Source: Adineta vaga
Lineage: Eukaryota > Rotifera
Assembly (NCBI GenBank): GCA_021613535.1
Contig: CP075494.1
Location: 3,782,001-3,846,000 of the forward strand
DNA: 64,000 nucleotides
Direction of reading: 5' to 3'
Shown here: positions 56,339 through 64,000 of the stretch, piece after piece
Position numbering within the stretch: the stretch's first letter is position 1
How the letters are laid out: each line of letters begins with the position of its first letter
The notes under the pieces: model-generated
The model's input: only the letters and a program-made list of their open reading frames with translations
What the model was told of the DNA's origin: nothing
Database searches by the model: none
Made by a program: the position numbers and the translations under genes

Positions 56339-56631
56339 ATTGAAGATATGATTTGAACGTATTCCAAAGTACTACTAATTTGTTTTGTAAATTGCTGATG
56401 AAACAATTTCTTTTGTTTTGCTGTATTTTTGTACGATGTTTGATCAATAAATAAATATGAGGATAGAGAAAAAAGAAGAAAGATCACTGTAAATATTTAA
56501 ACTAAAATGCCCATTTCTAATCTTTTTCTGTATGTCAGTGTTATCAGTGTAACATGTGAGAAAAAAAGAGACTTCATACATTTCTTTTCGGTATAGGTAA
56601 TAAATGCAAATAGTTGACTAAAACATAAAAG

Positions 56632-57711
56632 ATGGAGAATGAAATCAAGAATGAAGAATTTGTTTTATCGACTCGTCCTTCGGATCAAAATGAAGTCAAA
56701 TCAACTTGGAAACTACAATCATGTCCAATGCCAACAATAACCAATAAAAATGAATTTATATTGAAAACTTTATATGTTTCAGTCGATCCTTATCTTAGTA
56801 GTGGTATAAAAAAATCAGCGTTAGGTGGTGATATAAATCCAATTGGTTCTGTTCAAGTATCAGGTTTAGTTGGTCGTGTGATTGAAAGTAACAATTCAAA
56901 TATTCCAGTTGATACAATTGTTATAGGAAGAATGGCATGGAGAAAGTATATCCTTGCTAATGGTACAGAACCAAGATTTCGAATTCTTCAAACATCAACA
57001 GAAAAAAATACTATTTATGATCAAATTGGTTTGAGTACGGCAATTGGAGTCATGGGAATGCCTTCACAAACAGCGTACTATGGAATATTATCTGTTGCTA
57101 ATACTAAACCATCGGATGTTTTGGTAATCAGTGGAGCTGCAGGAGCTGTTGGAACAATTGCTGGACAGATTGCCAAGAAAATTCGAGGTGCTCAAAAAGT
57201 TATTGGAATTGCTGGTGGAGAAAAAAAATGTGATTATCTTGTCAATGAATTGGGATTCGATGCTGCGATAAATTATAAAGAATATAATACGAAAGAGAAA
57301 ATGATTGAACGATTGAAAGAATTAACGCCAGAAGGTATTACACAATATTTTGATAATACAGGTGGATTTGTCACTGATGCTATATTTGATATTATTCAAC
57401 GACATGGTAAAATTATAATTTGTGGTCAAATTAGTACTTATAATAATAGTGAAGATGATCCATCGAAAATGAATATTTATCCAAATTATTTAGCAAAAAC
57501 AATCTATCGTGGTTTATCAATTTTAGGTTTTGTATGCAGTGATTTTATTCATCGAAATGAAGAAGAATTCTATAAGGATATGCCTCAATGGTTAGAACAA
57601 GGAAAAATTAAATTTCATGAAACTTTTGTGGATGGATTTGAAAATTTACCACGAGCTTATGAAATGCTTTTTACAGGTGAAAATATTGGAAAAATTGTTG
57701 TTCGAGTTTAG
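56632..57711 (+). CDS. NADP-dependent alkenal/prostaglandin reductase (MDR superfamily)
   Basis: 359 residues, single exon. N-terminal GroES-like fold with 'VSVDPYL', then the Rossmann signature 'GAAGAVGTIAGQIAK' and 'KVIGIAGGEKKCDYLVNELG', where Lys after the Gly-rich turn fits NADPH use. 'YFDNTGG' and 'GQISTYN' are landmarks of the leukotriene-B4-12-hydroxydehydrogenase/PTGR group; no zinc ligands. It reduces the double bond of reactive enals and enones, a detoxifying step useful after oxidative stress such as desiccation (the last point is inference). Confidence 0.9.
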   Translation: MENEIKNEEFVLSTRPSDQNEVKSTWKLQSCPMPTITNKNEFILKTLYVSVDPYLSSGIKKSALGGDINPIGSVQVSGLVGRVIESNNSNIPVDTIVIGRMAWRKYILANGTEPRFRILQTSTEKNTIYDQIGLSTAIGVMGMPSQTAYYGILSVANTKPSDVLVISGAAGAVGTIAGQIAKKIRGAQKVIGIAGGEKKCDYLVNELGFDAAINYKEYNTKEKMIERLKELTPEGITQYFDNTGGFVTDAIFDIIQRHGKIIICGQISTYNNSEDDPSKMNIYPNYLAKTIYRGLSILGFVCSDFIHRNEEEFYKDMPQWLEQGKIKFHETFVDGFENLPRAYEMLFTGENIGKIVVRV

Positions 57712-57810
57712 ATTTGATAACATTTTCGAATATGTTTAAAAGTCATTCATGCTAATGTGAATTCTTCTATTTATTGAATTTGATATTCAGAATGTGATGA
57801 GTAAACAAAA

Positions 57811-59912
57811 TCATTGATTTTTAAAGAAATATAAGAAAACTACAACAGAATCGAATATACCCATAATAATCGCAATAAAATACTTGTTGCTAAATGAAGG
57901 CAGAGCACAGATAAGACGAGAAACAATGACTGAAGTTATGCCATACAAAACGGAATAAAAAAGTAGCACGTATATTAAAGTAAATCGTGTGTCTGGAATA
58001 AAATCGAACATTGTAATGTTAAAAATAAAAGTTATTAAACTACGTATAGCGAAAGAAATGTAATATATGAAAAGATACAAGCTTATTGATGAAGATAGTG
58101 TATTACTTCCCTCGGAAAGAATGAATAGAGACTCCTTCCAAAGTAATTTCAAATGCGACAAAGAAAATCCAATTCCAAATGATTTAATCGGCTATATAAT
58201 AATAAAACAGTTCAGTTTAATGATATATTATTATAGGAAAAAGACTTACTTCTGCTCGAATCCACCAATGAATACCGTTTAGTTCATTAAATTCAGATGA
58301 ATGAAAAATTCGACAGGTAAAATTATCCTCTACAAGTCGCCATGTCATTAAAGTAATTAACTTTTGATGATCATAAATAATTGTCTCTGAAAATGGTAAA
58401 CATTTATAATGAAAAGATATATTCTCTATATATTTAAATTTCTTCACAACAAGAACCATATGTTCTATAGAGAAGTCCTCAGAATAAGTTATTATGAGAT
58501 GTTTGAGAGATGGAAATATATGTGCTAATGTTTTAATTGAATTTGCAAGATTTTTAGCTTCACATTCAATATAAATATCAAGTTTTTGGATTTGTTGAAA
58601 CTGATAACCTTTGATCTTTTCAAGCATAACAATTGTAACAAATACCATTTCACATTCACGAATATAGGGAAATTTATATTCTAATGGAATGCATTCTAGT
58701 AGATCAAAGATACTATCTACATGCAAATGTGTCATTTCTTTTCGTTGATCAACAGAATTGTGTTGTGCTTTAGAATGAGATACTTGTGAATAACCGTTTA
58801 ATACATTGTTACGCGTGTGAGGTTCAGCATACAAACACCTGCTTTTATAATTCACAAACAAACGTTTTTCTTCTAACCAAAATGATGTTCGAAATGATCG
58901 AAGTTTTTCATTAACTGACATAAGTGTTATATGAAATCTGAAAAGAAATGTAGTATAATCACTTGTTAACTTTTGCCATCGATATCCATTACAAAGATCC
59001 TCGGATCCTTTTAAATCTAATTTGACATGTTTCAGATAAGGTAGTTGTGGTAAAAAGTATTCCATTTCATTCATTGATATTGGACAGTCTACAAAATAAA
59101 ACAACAATCTTTTAGTCTTATGTGATTATTCAGAATTGCTAATGTTTACTTTCAATTTTCAGATCAAGTCGTGTAAGACGTGATGATGTTGAAGAAATGT
59201 CCAAGTTTGGTGTCTGAAGTTTGAGACAAATAGCAAGTGATTGAAGTTGTAGTGCATTTTTAAAAATGACTTTTAGTTCATCCAGTGAGCATGTATCAAG
59301 TTTTAAATAATGAAGAGATAAAAGTACTATTGAATGAAGAACATGACCACTATGTAAATATAAACGGTTAACTTGAGGTAACACGCGTGGATAAATACTA
59401 GATAAAAGTAAATCTATTTTCTTTGATATATCTGTATAATGATTAGATCGTGTTGGATATTTTTTTCGAATTGAGTTAACATTAAATGAAAATGAATGTA
59501 ATTGATCGAGTTTATGTAAATTTGACAAGATCAATTCCACCGATTCGTATTCAATTTCGATCAATTTTAATGATCGAAGTTTTACGAATTGTTCGATTCG
59601 AAATCGAGAAAGAAACATTTTTGATAGACCAGGTGTATCTTTATCGTCGCAAAGAGTAAGCGAAATAACTTGTTCGGGATGAATTCGATGACATATAAGG
59701 TCAAAAGAAGTTTTTCTAATTGATTTAAAATTGACATGATAAGCCGAATACTCGCGTACAACAGCATTAACACGATCACTGACATCAACAAAAATTAGAA
59801 AAATTTCATGTGCCAAAAAATAAGTAAATAAGGTATATAATAATTCAGTCGGTAAATGATCAAAAACACATGTTTTCGAGTTTCTATTTCTTAGACGAAT
59901 AATAAATGACAA
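57811..59912 (-). CDS. F-box protein with LRR-like middle and three-helix membrane tail
   Basis: Exons 59912-59150, 59088-58250 and 58191-57811; introns of 61 and 58 bp; phases 1 and 0 agree, about 660 residues. No in-frame ATG lies at the 5' end (the frame opens at TTG, a TGA just above), so the start exon is not found. F-box at the N-terminus: 'FDHLPTELLYTLFTYFLAHE'. The middle has irregular Leu-rich strands typical of bdelloid F-box proteins ('LRSLKLIEIEYESVELIL', 'LKHLIITYSEDFS'). Exon 3 adds three hydrophobic segments ('FIYYISFAIRSLITFIF', 'LIYVLLFYSVLYGIT', 'YFIAIIMGIFDSVVVFLYFF'). If the last splice is used, this would be a membrane-bound F-box protein; without it the protein ends 11 codons after the donor. 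Confidence 0.7.
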
Positions 59913-61345
59913 TATTACGTCGACATCATCATTGACTGATCAAATCATAAGACTAAAGTGGGTTTTTTTTCTTTTGTTCTTATCTATACTGATGTGTATG
60001 CCATATAAATCCCGTATGAAATCTTTTTCACTCTAAACGCGTTTAGGTATTTTTGCAAAAAATAGCTTCTATTCGCGCAGATATGACCTGCGTCATCTTT
60101 CTTCCAGACTCATCGAATAGGACATTTGAGTATTAGTTAATAGAATGAATTTCTATTATATACTTATAAATGATAAAGTCTTGGAGGTTTGATTGAATAT
60201 GAAAACAATTTGATAGATTACTAAAAGATATTTGTATTTCTCGAAGTAATAATTATGTGAATAATATTTATCGATAACCATATCTGTCTAATATTTATTT
60301 TCTTCGATGAATTTCCTTTGATTCTTATTTGTTATAATTCCTAGGAATAGTTTTTAAAGAACGCTCTCCATTTAACTCTATCTCTACAATTTTCATTTTT
60401 GAAGTAAACAATATTTCGATCTCTTTTCGAATAAAGAATCTCTGAGATTATTATTGCCATTTTTATTTTCGTGAAAACTATGTATAAGTATTTCGTACAT
60501 TCAATGTTACTGAGATAACAGGAGACTTTATTTTACAAAAGGAAAAAACCATAGGGAACAATTGGAACAAATGAATGAGAAAAAAATTAAACGTCCTCGA
60601 AAGGTTTTATTTACTGAAATAAGAATAACATATCGATTTCTCTCTAATCAATGCACCATCTATACCAGATATGGCAGGACAAGAAAACGCTTTACCTTAA
60701 GTATTTTCTCCATCTGAACGAACCTATACAAGAAGTTGATTGAAGTTTCTCCTACTGCTGCTATATGTCTACTATTTTTAATTGATTATACATGAGAAAG
60801 ATCAACATATATTTCATTAGTAAAGGATGGAATTTTGCAGTTAATCATCTTTATTCATCATTGATTCTCTACTGATTAGATTCTTTGTACTATCAGTAGA
60901 ATATCTACTATTTAGTCATACTCTCATCCATGATTCATTTTATTACAATTACGAAATACTTAAGAGTATTTTACAAGAATAATCAAAAGTTCGAAGTACT
61001 CAATGCAGTGTATTTTTTATCCTGCATATATTGTAGTGCTAACTTCTACTAATAAGGTTTCGCGTACGTACGAACTACCTTGAAAAGAGATATGAAACCA
61101 GAGAACAGAAGAAAAATGAGATAAAAATAACAAAGGTCATATTTTCGACTCTGAAATATGACATAAATTCATTTGCAGAAAGCAAAAGAACGTACAAAGT
61201 ACGATTGTCAGTTAATATATAAATAGATGACAATAATTTTAATTTTTAAAATCTCATATTGGGATCAAAGAATAACTATTCTTTTTATTTTTTTCACAAA
61301 AATTTCCAATATTCATCTATACTTGCTTCGTTCTAAAACAATACA
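59913..61345. other. Gene-free stretch
   Basis: About 1.4 kb of AT-rich DNA between two divergent genes; no open frame, repeat or RNA gene recognised. It should hold the promoter of the glyoxylate-cycle gene. Confidence 0.5.
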
Positions 61346-64000
61346 ATGAACAAAGCATTTTACGAATTAATACGAAAGACACCAAATGGTCGTTGGGATG
61401 GAATCAAACGAGTCTATGATCCTGACATAGTTCGTCGATTGCGTAGTGGTGTCGAGATTGAATACACGTTAGCAGTAAGTACTTTAGTAATTCCATTGAA
61501 AACAGAACGCAACTAAAGAATCTTTACCGACACGCACATTCATATATCCACACTCTGTTAGAAAACTAATATTTTAAGAATGAGTTCTTTGATTTTACAG
61601 ACGAATGGAGCTAATAAACTGTGGAATTTGTTACAAACAGAGCCGTATATTAATACGCTTGGAGCCGTCACCGGAAATCAAGCGATGCAAATGGTACGTG
61701 CGGGACTACGCGCAATCTATATGTCTGGTAAATTTCTATACTAGTTCCATTTTGTCTCATTGCAAACTGTTACGAGTATAAAGCATAAAATTATGTGTAT
61801 ATGTCTAGGTTGGCAAGTTGCAGCGGACGGAAATACAGCTGGAACTATGTATCCAGATCAAAGTCTATATCCATCAAATTCTGGACCAGAAATGGTTCGT
61901 CGAATAAATAAAACTTTGGAACGCGCTTCACAAATCGAACATTCCGAAGGTCGAATAACACGCGATTGGTTTGCTCCGATTGTTGCGGATGCCGAGGCTG
62001 GATTTGGAGGTCCTCTGAACTGCTTTGAAATAATGAAGGCTTATATTGAAGCCGGCGCTGCTGGAGTTCATTTCGAAGATCAATTAGCTTCCGAGAAAAA
62101 ATGTGGACATTTGGGCGGAAAGGTAATAAAAAATTGAATATATCAACTCGAATGTTGAATTTAAAATTATGTTCTTTTTTCAAAAACTAAATTTCAGGTT
62201 TTAATACCAACTAGTGCTCATCTGCGAAATTTGAATGCAGCTCGTTTGGCAGCAGATGTTTGTGGAGTTCCAACAGTAATTGTGAGTCGAACGGATGCAG
62301 AATCAGCAACACTATTGACTTCAAATATTGACGAACGGGATCAGGAATTCATCGATATTCCAGCTAGTCGAACTACAGAAGGATTTTTTCGTCTAAAAGA
62401 AGGAACTGGATTACAACATTGTATTAGAAGAGGTCTTAGTGCAGCGCCATTTACGGATCTTCTTTGGTGGGAAACTTCGACACCAAATTTGGAGCATGCA
62501 AAGGTATTTGCAGAAGCGATTCAAAAGGAATTTCCTGGAAAGATGATGGCATATAATTGCTCTCCATCATTCAACTGGCGAGCAAATTTAAGTCCAGAAG
62601 CAATTGCAAAATTTCAGGTACGGTTCTGACAACGTTTTAAGTCTGTTGACACGTCAATTATTTCTAGAATGAACTTGGAGCTATGGGTTATAAATTTCAA
62701 TTTGTCACATTAGCAGGATTTCATTCGATTAACTTCGGAATGTTTGAACTTGCTCGTAAGTACAAAGATCACGGAATGGCTTCGTATTCCGAATTACAAC
62801 AAACAGAATTCAAATCTGAACAATATGGATATACAGCCGTGCGACATCAACGTGAAGTTGGAACGGGCTATTTTGATTTAGTAACTATGGCTGTTACAGG
62901 TAAGCAATATTTACCGATTGAATAATCTGAAGAGAATCATAAATATGTTTTCAACCTTTTTACTTAAATGAGATAATATCTAAAGAAAATTTTAGGAGGA
63001 AAAGCAAGTACAGCTGCGTTGTCTGAATCGACAGAGGCCACACAATTCACCAAAGATGCAGAACCACTTCCATATGGTCTTCCAGTAACTCCTCTTCAAA
63101 CATCGACAGAACCATCCGATGTAAAAGACGTTTTGAAGTAAGTTTCTACACTGACTTAATACCCAAAATCGAATCCATTAAAAGAATTCGTCACTCAAAA
63201 TTCTGAAAAGCAGAAGTTTTATTGCTTTTTTTTGTAAAAAAAATGTTGTTCAAATAAAAAATGCGAATTAATGTTCAATACGATAATGTCTAATAGTATA
63301 AAACGGAACGCATCTGTGGATCATTCAGTACAACTTACAAAGGATTTACAAGAAGGTGATGATAAAGTAATCAATATCGGAACGATACAGTTTTTGGCAA
63401 CTTTACATCGACGATTTGAGAAAAAACGTCAACAAATCTTAGATGCTCGAAAATCTCGTCAGCTCATTCTGGATGCAGGATAGCGACTATTTTCTAACGG
63501 CGACCGAAGATATTCGACGATCAAACTGGAAAATTCGAGGTAAATATTGCAAATCTTCTAGTGTGATAAAATAGTCTGGTTCTAAAACGAACGTTTAGGA
63601 ACTCCAGAGGATCTTCAAGATCGTCGAGTCGAGATCACTGGCCCGTGTGATCGTAAAATGGTTATTAATGCATTAAATTCAGGAGCAAAAACCTATATGG
63701 CAGATTTCGAAGATTCGACGACTCCCACTTGGAGAAATTTAGTTGAAGGTCAAAAGAACTTGTTCGATGCTATTCGTGGTCAAATTTCTTATCAAGATTC
63801 TCAAAGTGGAAAACAATACAAACTTGGTAAAGAGTTTTTTGCAATCTCAAACTTTTTTCTCAATTTTCTATTTCTTGAAAATGTACCTTTTTCAGGACCA
63901 AAACCTGCTGTACTTATGATTCGACCAAGAGGATGGCATTTACCAGAATTGCACGTCCGGGTAGACGGCGAACCAATGTCTGGATCAATTTTCGATTTTG
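61346..64000 (+). CDS. icl-1: Bifunctional isocitrate lyase / malate synthase (5' two thirds)
   Basis: Exons 61346-61474, 61601-61727, 61809-62122, 62198-62617, 62668-62899, 62996-63137, 63297-63539, 63599-63826 and 63896 to beyond the window; phases agree. Isocitrate lyase domain first: '[11 protein letters not shown]', 'GWQVAADGN', '[13 protein letters not shown]', the catalytic 'KKCGHLGGK' (Cys at about residue 184) and 'NCSPSFNW'. Malate synthase follows from about exon 7: '[14 protein letters not shown]', '[20 protein letters not shown]', '[12 protein letters not shown]', 'RPRGWHLPE'. Together they run the glyoxylate bypass, turning isocitrate plus acetyl-CoA into succinate and malate. 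The same fusion order exists in nematodes. In exon 7 the frame meets TAG at 63481 ('LDAG*'), while '[15 protein letters not shown]' continues in another frame, so one base is extra or two are missing. Confidence 0.92.

Overview
The window looks like nuclear DNA of a bdelloid rotifer. The evidence is: very AT-rich DNA; protein genes split by tiny GT-AG introns, mostly 45-60 bp; gene families that are expanded in bdelloids (arginine-type ADP-ribosyltransferase with TPRs, NHL, kelch and FG-GAP propellers, F-box/LRR proteins, orphan rhodopsin-type receptors); a fused isocitrate lyase-malate synthase; several genes that look bacterial or fungal in origin; and many short G-rich tracts resembling the bdelloid telomere repeat TGTGGG. 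No tRNA, rRNA or CRISPR array was seen.

Layout. 1-0.9 kb: 3' end of a calpain-15-like gene. 1-2.3 kb: questin-oxidase-like gene. 3.3-6.6 kb: a small membrane protein, a 14-residue-repeat coiled coil, and an ADP-ribosyltransferase/TPR protein. 9-10.9 kb: a caspase-like domain with altered catalytic residues joined to a six-bladed NHL propeller. 11-15 kb: telomere-like tracts, a small orphan gene and a decayed F-box/LRR gene. 16-20.6 kb: a 28-repeat FG-GAP type II membrane protein. 20.9-27.8 kb: class II aldolase/adducin-like protein, two 7TM receptors, and relics of three genes (discoidin-like, LRR, aminopeptidase P). 29.5-34.7 kb: a second ADP-ribosyltransferase/TPR gene, an ARF-like GTPase, an Asp/Glu-racemase-like gene and an HExxH protein. 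35.1-46.3 kb: a T-box gene split by a 10.4 kb DNA transposon. 46.6-49.8 kb: NHL and F-box fragments and a membrane-anchored kelch gene. 50-57.7 kb: S9 peptidase, a Ly6-like surface protein, a rhomboid-like protein, a vWA protein and an alkenal/prostaglandin reductase. 57.8-59.9 kb: an F-box protein with a hydrophobic tail. 61.3 kb to the end: the glyoxylate-cycle fusion enzyme.

The most striking object is the transposon at 35832-46244. It has 37-bp terminal inverted repeats (34/37 identical), a 2-bp TT target duplication proved by the T-box reading frame on both sides, a CACTA/Plavaka-type transposase in seven exons with one internal stop, and a second five-exon gene encoding a coiled-coil, BEN-like, acidic-tailed protein. 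A 376-bp MITE and a 94-bp tandem repeat lie inside it.

The second is a dispersed family of telomere-like foldbacks: a G-rich arm, a conserved short loop and a C-rich arm ending CACCCTCAAG. Copies repeatedly sit exactly where a gene fragment is cut off, at a gene's 3' end, or inside an enlarged intron. All exon models below are read by eye from splice signals and reading-frame continuity; no transcript data or database search was used.
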